From Caballeronia glebae (GTDB lineage: Bacteria > Pseudomonadota > Gammaproteobacteria > Burkholderiales > Burkholderiaceae), in contig NZ_FCOJ02000037.1 of NCBI RefSeq assembly GCF_001545035.1, forward strand, positions 1 to 64,000: a stretch of 64,000 nucleotides of DNA, read 5' to 3'. The translations under genes and the position numbers were made by a program. The notes under the pieces were generated by a model that searched no databases, had not been told where the DNA came from, and saw only the letters and a program-made list of their open reading frames with translations. Below, piece after piece: positions 45,304 to 56,300 of this stretch; the first letter of the stretch is position 1; every line of letters begins with the position of its first letter.

Positions 45304-46639
45304 GAACATCGCGACGCTCGAAGGTCGACGCAATCTGATTGCGAGCATCAACGATGTCGAAGTGGGCGTGCTCAACGCCGACGACGACATCTGGTCGTTC
45401 TCTTATCTGCCGACATGGCGCGACAGCGCGGACGGCTATCCCCTGAGTCCCGCGCTGCCGCTGCAAGCGGACGTATCGCGCGACGGCAGCACGCGCCGCT
45501 CGGTGCAGTGGTACTTCGACAACCTTCTACCGGAAGAAGGCCAGCGCACGCTGCTTGCGCGCGATGCCGCCATTCGCAACGAAGCCGATGCCTTCGCGCT
45601 GCTCGCGCACTACGGCGCGGAATCGGCGGGTTCGGTGACGCTTCATCCGCCCGGTGCGAGGGACGAGCCGTCGCCCGCGGAGCGCTTTCTGCCCGACGAA
45701 GCGTTGCAGGCCCGCATCGACGCGTTGCCGAGCGTGCCGCTCACACACGACGCGCTCAAGCGCATGTCGCTCGCCGGCGCGCAGCACAAGCTTGCGGTTG
45801 TGCTGCGCGACGGCTCGCTGTTTGAGCCCGCGGGCCGCACGCCGTCGACGCATATCCTGAAGCCGAATCATCAGGACACCAATGACTATCCGCACTCGGT
45901 CATCAACGAATGGTTCGTGATGAAGCTCGCCGGCAAGCTGCGGCTCGGCGTGCCCGTCGTGCATCGGCGCTACGTGCCGTCCCCGGTGTATCTCATCGAT
46001 CGCTTCGACCGCGAATCGCGCGCGGGACAATGGCGCCGGCTGCATAGCATCGACGCGTGCCAGTTGCTCGATCTCGCGCGTACGTTCAAGTACGAGCAGG
46101 GTAGCGTCGAGCAACTCGCGACGCTCGCTGCGCGTTGCCGCAATCAGGCGGCGGCGCGCGCGCGGCTTTTCTCGTGGCTCGTGTTCAACGTGCTAGTGGG
46201 CAATTCGGACGCGCATCTGAAGAACCTCAGCTTCCTCGTTTCACGCGAAGGCATCCAGCTCGCGCCCTTCTACGACCTGCTGAGCGTGGCCGCGTACGCC
46301 ACGCCGTCGTATGAGAAGGCCGTTTGGCCGAAGCGGGTATCGTTCGCGTGGGACATACTCGGCGCGCGCTACTACGACGACTTCGACCGCACGCTGATGC
46401 TGCGTGCGGGCGAAGCGCTCGGTATCGCACGGAAGACAGCCGAACGACTGCTGGATGCGCTCGCGGCCTCGATCGTGCGCGCGGCTGCCGATCTGTACGC
46501 GCACGTAGAAGATGAGAACGCGGCGCTTCTCGCCGCACGGCCGCAACTCGCCGCGACGCTCGGCGGCGAACTGATGTGCCTGCGCGTGATCCGCTACACG
46601 ATCATCGAGGACATGACACGCAAACTCGCGGCTTCCTGA
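45293..46639 (+). CDS. hipA: HipA family serine/threonine kinase toxin
   Basis: A 448-residue kinase-type toxin of normal full length. It has an N-terminal subdomain (IASINDVEVGVLNADDD), the P-loop-like ALKRMSLAGAQHKLAVVLRD, THILKPNH with the ATP-contacting Lys, the catalytic NSDAHLKN and the metal-binding region PFYDLLSVAA. E. coli HipA phosphorylates GltX and induces persistence; other HipA proteins target other substrates. All catalytic residues are intact, so it is likely active. The ATG at 45293 overlaps hipB by 11 bp. A hairpin follows before the convergent yidB gene. Confidence 0.92.
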   Translation: MSPENIATLEGRRNLIASINDVEVGVLNADDDIWSFSYLPTWRDSADGYPLSPALPLQADVSRDGSTRRSVQWYFDNLLPEEGQRTLLARDAAIRNEADAFALLAHYGAESAGSVTLHPPGARDEPSPAERFLPDEALQARIDALPSVPLTHDALKRMSLAGAQHKLAVVLRDGSLFEPAGRTPSTHILKPNHQDTNDYPHSVINEWFVMKLAGKLRLGVPVVHRRYVPSPVYLIDRFDRESRAGQWRRLHSIDACQLLDLARTFKYEQGSVEQLATLAARCRNQAAARARLFSWLVFNVLVGNSDAHLKNLSFLVSREGIQLAPFYDLLSVAAYATPSYEKAVWPKRVSFAWDILGARYYDDFDRTLMLRAGEALGIARKTAERLLDALAASIVRAAADLYAHVEDENAALLAARPQLAATLGGELMCLRVIRYTIIEDMTRKLAAS

Positions 46640-46644
46640 AATGC

Positions 46645-46679
46645 AAAAACCCCGCGCGGCGCAATGCCTGCGGGGCTTT
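46645..46679. terminator. Terminator between hipA and yidB
   Basis: CCCCGC (46650-46655) pairs with GCGGGG (46670-46675), with A-tract on the left and CTTTG on the right. On the minus strand it ends in GTTTTT, serving the convergent genes. Confidence 0.75.
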
Positions 46680-46702
46680 GAATGCAATGCCGAAAAGCGT
46701 GT

Positions 46703-47164
46703 TCAGCCCTGCTTCGGCTCTTCGCTCTTGCCGAAAAGACCCGTCAGGCCGCCGAGCGAGCCGAGCACGCTGCTCAGATCGAGTTGGCCTTCGGGCGGCA
46801 CTTGGCCGTTCGGCGTCGCGCGATCGACGATATGCGGCAACACCGCCGCGAGCATGCCCGAAAGCTGATCGCCCGAGACGCCGGCCTTTTGGGCGAGCGC
46901 GCCGACGTTGTCCTGGCCGAGCACGTTCGTGAGCGTATCGGGGCTGATGGGTTTGTTTTCGCCGGTCCCGATCCATGACTGGACGACATCGCCTGCGCCA
47001 TGTTGCTGGAAGCGCTGGATCAGGCCCATGATACCGCCCGGCTGGCTGTTGACGAATGCAAGCGCCGCTGTGATCAGCGCGGCCTGGCCGGACTGGGCGG
47101 GTTGACCGCCTTGTTGTTGCGACGAATTGCCGAGGGTGGAGGCGAGGATATCGAGTAGGCTCAT
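46703..47164 (-). CDS. YidB family (DUF937) protein
   Basis: A 153-residue protein of the YidB/DUF937 family. Hallmarks are the start MSLLDILASTLGNSSQQQGG, GGIMGLIQRFQQHGAGDVVQ, SWIGTGENKPISPDTL and LAQKAGVSGDQLSGMLAAVL. The first ~30 residues are Gln/Gly-rich and likely flexible. Family members are small soluble proteins of unknown function. The C-terminus is Gly- and Lys-rich (GLTGLFGKSEEPKQG). It is monocistronic and convergent to hipA. No role is inferred. Confidence 0.88.
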   Translation of the reverse strand: MSLLDILASTLGNSSQQQGGQPAQSGQAALITAALAFVNSQPGGIMGLIQRFQQHGAGDVVQSWIGTGENKPISPDTLTNVLGQDNVGALAQKAGVSGDQLSGMLAAVLPHIVDRATPNGQVPPEGQLDLSSVLGSLGGLTGLFGKSEEPKQG

Positions 47165-47318
47165 GGCAGTCTCACTACGAGAAGTTGCGGGGTGGGTTCG
47201 CCTGCACTGCCGCGTTCGGCTCGAAACCGGGCGCGGGCGGTGCGGGCATCGGCCGCGAGCGGCCGTTCAACGATGGTCATACGAAGGCAATTTCCCTTCG
47301 ACAAGGTTCCCCGAGGAA

Positions 47319-47903
47319 TCACTGGCTGGCAGCCGCGGCGCTGGCGGCCTTGTCTTTCTTGCTGCGCTTCGACTTGGCGGGCTTCGTTTCGCTCGCGGCT
47401 GACGGGCTCGATGCACTCGCCGACGCCGACGCCGCGCTGTCCTTCTTCGACTTCTTGGACGCCTTGGTTCCCGATGCGGGAGCGGCAGGCGTCGTGGCCG
47501 GCGTCTGCGCCGTCGTGGCGGCGGGGGAAGTCGCGCCGGTGGCCGCGGTCGAGGATTTGACCGTCGAGTTCGGTGCGGCGCTGCCGCCTTGCGTCGACGA
47601 AGTCGTGGGCTTCGACGTCTTGCCCGTCGGCGGCAGCGACGAGCCGCCGACCGTCAGGCCGTTCTGCTCCAGAGTCGTCACCGACTTGGTGCCGAGACCC
47701 TTGACGCGCGTCGCGAGATCGTCGGCGTCCTTGAACGGGCCGTGCTGCGTGCGCTCGTCGATGATCGCCTTCGATTTCACGGGCCCGAGACCCTTCACCG
47801 ATTCCAGTGCGGCCTGGTCGGCGGTATTGACATCGACCGCGGCAAAAGCCGTTCCCATGGACAGCATGAACGCTAGGCACAACATCAGCAGCTTTTTCAG
47901 CAT
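47319..47903 (-). CDS. Exported ComEA-like helix-hairpin-helix protein with Lys/Ala/Ser tail
   Basis: A 194-residue protein. A signal peptide (KKLLMLCLAFMLSMGTAFA) precedes a double helix-hairpin-helix domain, VDVNTADQAALESVKGLGPV and DDLATRVKGLGTKSVTTLEQ, as in the competence DNA receptor ComEA. The remaining ~110 residues are low-complexity Thr/Pro/Ala and then Lys/Ala/Ser-rich, ending in SKRSKKDKAASAAAASQ. That tail recalls histone H1-like tails and may bind DNA or envelope polymers. GGAG lies 8 nt before the ATG. A periplasmic DNA-uptake role is inferred from the domain alone. Confidence 0.8.
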   Translation of the reverse strand: MLKKLLMLCLAFMLSMGTAFAAVDVNTADQAALESVKGLGPVKSKAIIDERTQHGPFKDADDLATRVKGLGTKSVTTLEQNGLTVGGSSLPPTGKTSKPTTSSTQGGSAAPNSTVKSSTAATGATSPAATTAQTPATTPAAPASGTKASKKSKKDSAASASASASSPSAASETKPAKSKRSKKDKAASAAAASQ

Positions 47904-48107
47904 GACGGCACTCCAGGCTTGAGAGAAGGATGAATCGATAAGTTCGGGCAATTGGGAAGATGCCGTTAAGGATAGGGCAAAAAACCGTCCCGAACGATGA
48001 CGCTCGCATTGTGCACGACCCCGCCGCGCGCACCTCGGCCCCGCACAATCTTTAACGTTGCGAACCGCCGGATGGATGACGCCGCCGTCTTGGCGGCGTG
48101 CCGCGCA

Positions 48108-50354
48108 TCACTTCGATGTGCCGGCGGGCGCTTTCGCAAAGGCGCCGCGAACCTCGAAGCCGACTTTATCGACGACGTTGCCCTTTGAATCCACCAGTTC
48201 GAGCACGTGCCGGCCGGGCCAGGGCAACCACGCCGCGCGGGCGTCAAGGCCATAGGGTTTGCCGTCGAGCCGCCAGGCGAGGCGCACGCCGTTGTCCGCG
48301 CGCGCGAACCACACGCGTTGGCGCGCGGGCGGAATGTCCGGGTCGAGCGCGAAGATCGTGCCGTCCGTGGGTGCGCCGATACGTGCCGCCTGCGCGTCGG
48401 CATCGGCGTTGGCGTTGCGCGCGGGCGGCGCCGCGTTCGCCGCGAGACCGACGGCGCTCATCTGCGTACCGCGCACGAACCATTCGCTGCGCGCCGCCTC
48501 GATGTCGTTCTGATACGTGACGCGCGTCATCACGACGCCCGAGGGCGCTTGCGGTGCGCGGCTATCCGATCGCCGGTTCAGATAGTTGACGATAGCGTTC
48601 CATGCCGGCGCCGCGCCCGTCACGCCTGAAACGTCCCACATCGGCGCGCCGTCGGCATTGCCGACCCACACGCCCACGGTGTATCGCGCAGTGAAACCGA
48701 CCGCCCAGTTGTCGCGCATGTCCTTGCTGGTGCCGGTTTTCACGGCGCTGAAGCTGCGCGTGGCCAGTACGCTGTCGAAGCCGAAGGTGCGCGTGCGGGC
48801 GTTGTTGTCGGCGAGGATATCGGTGACGATGAAGCTCGCTTCGGGGCTGAAGACGCGCGTGGCCGCCGGTTCGGTTCGACGTTGCCCTGACGGAACTTCC
48901 CTCGGGCCGTCCGCGAGATCGAAAAACGGGCGTGCGATGCCGCCGTTCGCGAGCGTGCGGTAGGCATTGGCGAGCGTCGCCAATGTCACGTCCGCGCTGC
49001 CGAGCGCGAGGGAAAAACCATAGTAGTCGCCCGCTTGCGACAAAGGCAGCCCGAGCGCGACGAGCGTCTTCGCGAAACGATGCGGCGTGACCATCACGAG
49101 CGTGCGCACGGCCGGCACGTTCAGCGACGAGCCGAGCGCGGTGCGCACGCTCACCCAGCCCTTGAAGTCGTGATCGTAGTTCTGCGGAATGTATAGGCCG
49201 CCGCCGGTAGCGAGATCGAGCGGTGCGTCGTCGAGCAGCGTGGCGGCGGTGACGCGCTTCTCGTCGATCGCCTGCGCATAGAGAAATGGCTTCAGCGTCG
49301 AGCCGGCCTGACGCGCGGCGAGCACGGCGTCGACTTCCGGCGCGTTCGACAGGCCGCCCGCCGAGCCGACCCACGCGAGCACGTCGCCGGAGCGGTTGTC
49401 GATCACGATGGCCGCCGCGTCGTGTACGTTGCGCGGATGCGCGCGCGCGTTCAGTTCGGCGAGCGTGCGGGCGAGCGTATCGCGGGCGAAACGTTGCAGG
49501 CGCGCGTCGAGCGTGGAGCGCACGCGCGCGCCCGCCGTTGGATGCACTTCGCCCGCGATGCGTCGCGCGAGATGCGGCGCGAGCGCGTCGTCGGCCTGGG
49601 CGAAGGCGGGCGCGGAGGCGGTGCGGGTGAGCGCGAGTTGAACATAGCTGTCGAGATTGATACACGGATCGACGCTGCGGGCGACTCCGTGCAGCGAGCG
49701 CATGTCGCGCAGAATCACGCAACTGCGCGCCGCGACTTTCGTATAGGGCGCGTTCGGCGCGCGCACCAGCGCGGCGGCGAGCGCTGCTTCGCGTTCGTCC
49801 AGACCGGAAGGCGCTTTGCCGAACAACGTCTGCGATAGCGCCGACAAACCGACGATCTCGCCGCGAAACGGCACGAGATTCAGATAGGCCTCAAGAATCT
49901 GATCTTTGCGCCAGGTGCGTTCGAGCCACAGCGCGCCGATCGACTGCCCGGCCTTTTCGCCGATCGAGCGTCGGCCCGAGGGCTTGTCATCGTCGTCGAT
50001 AAGACCGGTGAGCTGCATCGTCACGGTCGATGCGCCGCGCGTGCGCGTGTTCCACAGATTGCCCCACGTGGCGGCGGCGGCCCCGCGCCAGTCGACGCCC
50101 GCGTGCTCGTAGAAGCGCTTGTCCTCGGATACGACGATTGCCTCGCGCAACGCCGGCGACACGTCCGCGAGCGCGATCCAGTCGCCGCGCCGCGCGTGCT
50201 TGTCGATGCGCGTGCGCGCGAGCGGCTCGCCCTCGCGTGAGAGCAGCACCCAGTCGGAGCTGCGCCAATTCGCGCGCACATCGTCGAAGCTCGGCTGCGC
50301 GTGCGCCGCCGCCGACAGAACGCACGCGATGACGCAAGCCGCTGCGCGCTTCAT
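48108..50354 (-). CDS. pbpC: Penicillin-binding protein 1C
   Basis: A 748-residue bifunctional peptidoglycan synthase of the PBP1C type. A signal peptide (MKRAAACVIACVLSAAAHAQ) is followed by the GT51 glycosyltransferase domain with SEDKRFYEHAGVDWRG and GASTVTMQL. The transpeptidase domain has AGSTLKPFLY (Ser-x-x-Lys), SSLN and VKTGTSKDMRDNW. A C-terminal BiPBP_C-like domain (residues ~650-748) completes it. It starts 4 bp after the alpha-2-macroglobulin stop, a pairing seen in many bacteria. The terminal signal peptide is short on positive charge but otherwise normal. Confidence 0.93.
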   Translation of the reverse strand: MKRAAACVIACVLSAAAHAQPSFDDVRANWRSSDWVLLSREGEPLARTRIDKHARRGDWIALADVSPALREAIVVSEDKRFYEHAGVDWRGAAAATWGNLWNTRTRGASTVTMQLTGLIDDDDKPSGRRSIGEKAGQSIGALWLERTWRKDQILEAYLNLVPFRGEIVGLSALSQTLFGKAPSGLDEREAALAAALVRAPNAPYTKVAARSCVILRDMRSLHGVARSVDPCINLDSYVQLALTRTASAPAFAQADDALAPHLARRIAGEVHPTAGARVRSTLDARLQRFARDTLARTLAELNARAHPRNVHDAAAIVIDNRSGDVLAWVGSAGGLSNAPEVDAVLAARQAGSTLKPFLYAQAIDEKRVTAATLLDDAPLDLATGGGLYIPQNYDHDFKGWVSVRTALGSSLNVPAVRTLVMVTPHRFAKTLVALGLPLSQAGDYYGFSLALGSADVTLATLANAYRTLANGGIARPFFDLADGPREVPSGQRRTEPAATRVFSPEASFIVTDILADNNARTRTFGFDSVLATRSFSAVKTGTSKDMRDNWAVGFTARYTVGVWVGNADGAPMWDVSGVTGAAPAWNAIVNYLNRRSDSRAPQAPSGVVMTRVTYQNDIEAARSEWFVRGTQMSAVGLAANAAPPARNANADADAQAARIGAPTDGTIFALDPDIPPARQRVWFARADNGVRLAWRLDGKPYGLDARAAWLPWPGRHVLELVDSKGNVVDKVGFEVRGAFAKAPAGTSK

Positions 50355-50358
50355 CGCG

Positions 50359-53300
50359 TCACTTCCCGGCGAGCGGTTTGACGACCACCGGCGTATTCGG
50401 CCACGCGCCGAACGACGACGGCGCGTAAAGCGCTTCGACGCGCGTCGGCGGCAGGCCGAACGTGCCCGGATTGTTGAGACGCATGGTGTATTCGACGCTC
50501 AGCTTGCCCTTCGGCAGATAGCCGTAATACGCGCGATAACCGTCGAAACCGCGCTCGACGAACGCCGGCCACGCGCCGCGATCCTGCTTTTCGCCTTGGG
50601 TCGCCGCTTCGGAGTCGCGTCCGAGGCCGGAGCCGAGTATCGCCGCGCCCGCCGGAATCGGATCGTTGACGACGACCCATGTCATGTCGCTTTGCGCGTC
50701 GATGTCGAGATGCACGCGCACGATGTCGCCGCGCGAGAGCACGCCTTTCACGGCCGGATCGACCGGCGTGACGGTCTTCACGATGCGATAGCCCGCCGCG
50801 AACGGCGCCTTCAACGCAACGGCCGCGAGACTTTCGATCGTCGCCCATGGCTTGCCGGTGCCGTCCTGCGTGAGCGTGAGCGAGGCGCTGCTCCACGGCA
50901 GCATCACGCTGCGCGTGTTCGCGCTCTTCGTCGCGGGCGTGGCCGAAGCGGGCGCAGGCATGGCCGCGGCGCTCCAGTTGACGCTTTGCATCGACGTGCC
51001 CAGTTGAATCGACGTGAGACCCGTGACCGGCGTGCTTTCGAAAAGCCGCGAGAATTGGCCGACGGCGAGCGCGCCCCAGAGATTGGCCGTCGTGGTTTGC
51101 CACGCGCCGTTCTTCTGCAACGCGAGCAGGCCCGCGACGAGGCGCGGCATCTCGTCCTTCCATTCGGGCGCATCCGCGAAGATGAGCGCGGTGCGCGCGG
51201 CGTTGGTTTCGGCGCCGGTCATGAGCCACCAGAGATCGTCGTCGCGCTCGGTCGAGAACGTGAGGCGCGTGCCCTGATAAGTCAGCCGCGCGCGGATGAT
51301 CTGCTCGGCTTGCGCGCGCTTCTCGTCGCGACCGGGAATGCCCTCGACGCGCGAGAGGATCGCGTAGTAATCGAGCACCGCCGATGTTGGCCACTGATCG
51401 GGCGCGACCGTGATCGAGCCGAGCATGCGCGCTTGCGCGAGGCCATAGCGCGACAAGGCCTCGATCGCGGCGAGCTTCTCGAAGTCGAGACCGTTGCGCG
51501 GCGCCCAGAACTTGCGCTCGATCTTGCCGTCGATGAAATTCGCAAGGCCGGCCGCCATCTGATTGCGCAGATCGTCGGGCAGGGCGAAACGGCGGTCCTG
51601 CTTCGCGGCTTCATCGGTGACGGCGAGCAGATACGCCGTGAGAGCGGGGCTGCCGGTCGGGCGCTCGTCGTCGGCCGGCGGGAAGTAGTTCGCGAGACCG
51701 TCGCGGTCGAGATACGACGGCATCTTCGTGAGCACGCCTTGCCATTGCGCTGCGTTCATCAGGCCGAGCGCGCGCGAGGTTTGCTGTTCGAGGCAACTGT
51801 ACGGATAACGCTCGAACCAGCGGCGCACCCCAGGCAGGCCATCGGCGAGCTTCGGCTGCAGCGATACCGCGATGCCGCCGCGCACCGCGCCATCGCTCGA
51901 CTTGCCCGCATCGGGGGGCGGCGCGACGGGCAGCGTGAGCGTGCCATCGACTTGTGCGATGGTCGCCTGTTGCACGTTCACCGGCGTCGCCGCGACGACT
52001 TTTTGCGTCAGTTTGACGGCATCGCTTGCCTTGGGTCCGGCTTGCTCGGACGCGCTCACGTTCCACTCCAGAGCCGCGGACGATTCCGCGCCGAGCACGT
52101 CGGGCGTCGTCACTTCCCATGCCACCTCCTGCGACGATTCCGGCGCAAGCTCGACCGTGCGCGCATCGAGCGCAAGCGCGCCGGCACGCGGCGTGACGAC
52201 GACGCGCATCGTCCGCGCAGTCGTGTTGCGCAGCGTGAACTGCGCGCGGAACGCATCGCCCACGCGCACGAGCGGCGGCAATCCCGAAATCAGTTGCAAG
52301 TCCTGCGTGCTTTGAATCGATGCGCTGCCGGAACCGAACTGTCCCGCGCCGACCGTGGCCACCGCGACGATCCGATAGCGCGTGAGCGCGTCGTTCAGCG
52401 GAACCTCGACGGTGGCTTCGCCTTTCGCATCGAGCGTGACGCGCGGATTCCACAGCAACAGCGTGTCGAACAGTTCGCGCGTCGCGCTGTGTCCGCCGCC
52501 GCCGCCCGCGGGCACCGCCTTGCGCCCGAAGTGACGCCGCCCGACGATCTCCATCTGCGCGGTCGACGTCGCGACGCCATACGCGCGCCGTTGCAGCATT
52601 GCGTCGAGCACGTCCCAGCTTTGATTCGGCATGAGTTCGAGCAAGGCTTCATCGACAGCTGCGACCGCGATTTGCGTGCCAGCGGGCGCGGGCTTGCCAT
52701 CGGGCATCGCGACCTTCACCTTCACGTGCGCCTTGCCTCGCACGGTGTAGGACTTCGCGTCCGGACTCACGCTGACCGCGAGCTTGTGCGCCGCCGTGCC
52801 GACCCTGATCGATGCAAGCCCGTAACGGAACGCGGGCTTGCTCAAATCGACGAGCGGCGTCGGCGCCTGATACTGACGGCCTTCGTACCAGAACGAGCGC
52901 GCCCATTCGACCGGCGCCTTCCATCCCCACGTGAAGAACGAATACCACGGCACTTCGCGGATACGCCCGCGCAACGCCAGCACCGATACGTACACGTTCG
53001 GTCCCCACGACTCCTCGACTTTCAGCTCGATGGTCGGGTCCGTGCCATTCAGTTCGACGACACGCGTCTCGACGATTCCCTCGCGCTCGACCGCGACGAG
53101 CGCGGTTGCCGAGCGGAAGGGCATGCGCACCTGAAAGCGCGCGGTTTCGCCGGGCTCGTAGCTCGTTTTCTCGGACAACACGTCGATACGGTCGGTATTT
53201 TCGCCGCCGAACCACAGCTCGTCCGCGCGCGTGACCCACACCGACGTGCTCGCGTTGACCGCGCGCCCGTCGCCGTCTTTGGCGATCGCGACGAGATCGA

Positions 53301-56300
53301 CGTTGCCCGATTCCTTCAGCTTCGCATCGCACGAGACGATGCCGTGATCGTCGCTCTTGCCGCTGCACAGCGTGCCGAGGTCCTTGATCTCGGTGTGGTT
53401 GTCGTACGCATAGAAGCCGCCGACCATGCGCTTCCTCGAACTCGACATCACGCGTGCGATGGCCTTGATCTCGACCGATACGCCCGCGCGGGGCTTACCC
53501 TGCAAATCGAGCGCGATAGCCTGAACCGGCAGTGCACCGCCAATCGATACCCAGTGTCCCGCTTTCACGCCGACCGCGACCGCGGCGGGCCACAGTGTCG
53601 TGCCGCCGCTAATCGTCTGAATCTCGCCGTTCGGATCGGCGAAGCTCGCTTCGAGCGCGAGACGCTTCGGCGAATCGACCGTCGGCAGCGGCTTCACCGT
53701 GACCTTGCCCGCGCCGTCCCGATCGAGCGTGACCCGCAGCTTGTCGGCGATGAGCTTCGTCGTCGTGTTGTCCTGCTGCTCGCTGTCTTCGTCTTCGGCG
53801 CTCGCGCTCGCGCCGTCGTCCGTCGGCTTGCGATAGGGCGCGAAGCTGAACGCTTCGTATTGCGAAGCGAAGGGCGGCGAGGCATCGCGCACGAGCGCGG
53901 AAACCTGCACCGGCAGATTCGATGCCGGTCCGCCTTGCACGTATTCGAGCCGCACCGCGACCGGCGCTTCTTGCGCCCCCACGAGGCCGGGCGATTTGGC
54001 GTCGCCGGCCGAGATCGAGCCTTTGAACACCGGCAGGCGGAATTCCTCCACGCGGAAACTGCCCGATTCATACGACTGCGTTATCGCGTTGTCGTTATCG
54101 TCGTCGTCCGATGAAGCCGCGCCGTCGTCGAGCGCCACGCTGTACTCGCCGAGCTTCGCGGCGGCGGGCACGGAGAAGGTCGAATCGGCGCTATGATCCG
54201 CCGCCCATTTGAGCGGCAGATGCCACGTCTGTCCGCTGCCGACGTGCCGGATCGTCACGCGGCTCGGATAGCGCGTCGGAAACGCGAAGCCGTTGAGCGT
54301 CTCCACACGCAAAAGATGCTTCATCGACACGGTTTCGCCCGCGCGCAGCAGCGTGCGGTCGAACACGGTATGCGCGTGCGTCGTGCGCGCCGCGCTCATG
54401 TCGGTCGGCACGTTGAAGCGCCACGATTCGATGCCGCGATTCCAGTCCGACGTCACGAACGCCATGTCCGGTCCGCTGACGGCATCGTCCACGCGCGCCG
54501 ACACGAAGAAGCCGCCCCACGCGAGGCTGTGCTCGTTGCATCGGCGCTCGGCCACGAGCGGCTTGCCGATTCTCGCGATGCCTTGCGCATCGGTCTTGGC
54601 GGTGGCGATCTCGTCGCCGTTGCAGTCGGTGACGCGCACGTACGCGTTCGCGACGGGCTTGCCCTTGTCGAGCGTCGTGACCCACACGACGCTGTTCTCG
54701 CGTCCCTGCTTGAAATGCACGCCGAGGTTGGTGACGAGCACCGACGTGCGCACGTACATCGCCTGATTCTTGCCGAGCAGCGACGCGCCGAGCGCGGGCG
54801 AGGCCAGTTCGACCACATAGAAACCCGGCTTCGTCAGCGGAATGCCGACGACTTCGAACGGCCGCAGCGCTTTGGGATCGGCAGGGGGCAGCGTGAGGGT
54901 TTCGACGCCGCTTCGTTTCGCGAGCATCGACAGCGATCGAACGTCGATATCCGGATCCTTCGACACCGAGCCGTCGCTGTTCGGGATGATGACCGGCTTG
55001 ATGCCGTTATTCAGCATCTCGGGCATGTCGTTCTCGATCGCCGAGCGCGACCGCGAAATGCCGTCGAACATATCGACGGCGCGCATCCACTGGCGAATGT
55101 CCGTGTCGGCGTCGAGTCTCAGCTTCGTGATCTGCGACGTGCCCGAGTTGAACCCTTGCATATGCAGGTCCGCTTCGACGTGACGCAGCGTGACCGGCAG
55201 CATCGCGGGCATGCCGGGCTCCGCGAATCGCTCGATGATGCCGAACGTGCCCGACGAGAATTTCGCGAGCGGCGGCATTGCGGTGGTCGCGGTCTTGAGC
55301 GGGAAGAGATCGGCGTTCGCGAGCGGGCGACCGCTCACGTCTTTCAGATTCGAGGGCGCCTCGATGACGAGATCGGCGCGCTCGGGCAGCGGCGCGGCGA
55401 ACTCGATGTCGCTCACTTCCGCGTCCTTGTCGTTCGCATCGAATCGAGGCGCCGCGCTGCCCTTCGGACCGCGTAACGCGAACTTCTGCGCGTCGGCGCG
55501 GCTGATCGGCGTGCTGAAGCTCAGCCGCAGCGGGCGCAGCGGCGTGCACGGCGCTTTCGCATTCTCGCGCTCGCACGAGAAGCTCGCCGCGAAGGGTTTG
55601 CGCACGTCGAAGTCGAAGCGCTTTTCGACGTCGTTGGCGATGCCGCTCGGTCCCGTCACGCCTTCACCGTATACGAGCTGCATCTTCGTCGCGGACGGCA
55701 ACGTTTGCTGGCACGCGAGCGTGAGCACGCGATCGCTTTCCTTCTCCAGACTGAAATGCTTGAGCAGCGCCGCGCGGGTGGCGTCGTCGACGACGCGAAC
55801 CGGAATACGGTTGCCCAGCGCGTTCGATTCGCACCAGACATGTTGAAGCACGGAAGCTTGCGTCGCCGGCCCGTTCAGGCGCAACACGAAGGCTTGATTC
55901 TCTTCGATGTCGCCGTAGCTCGGCATGATGCGCGTGACGAACGGCCCGCCTGTCTGGAACGCGAAGTGGCGCGGCCCGGAAAGCGCGTTGCCCGCCGTGG
56001 ATTTCAGGCTGTCGGGCAGGTCGAGCGCGCAGCGTACGCCGGGCGGCAGATCGCGCTCGAAGTCGAAGGCCCAGGTTTTGGCGTCGATCCAGCGGCCGGA
56101 GCCGGCGGTAGCCGATGCGCTCGCGCCGCTACAGACGATCTTGCCGGGCGCGGCGGCGGCCGCATTGCCGAAGGCGATCATCGGTTCGTCGAACTTGGCG
56201 ACGACCTGCCGCACTTGCGCGACCTTGCCTTGCGGCGACACGCTCGCGATGCGCGCGGCATCGGCCCGATGAAGCACAGCGCTGAAGCCCAGCGCGGCGA

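Noticed and set aside
48079..48099. ACGCCGCC/GGCGGCGT hairpin after pbpC
   Set aside because: The stem is fine but no T-tract follows on the minus strand, so terminator function is not supported.
50119..54114. 1331-codon plus-strand open frame opposite pbpC and the alpha-2-macroglobulin gene
   Set aside because: It is very rich in Arg/Ala/His and has no motif; long antisense frames are common in GC-rich genes. The minus-strand genes have clear domains.
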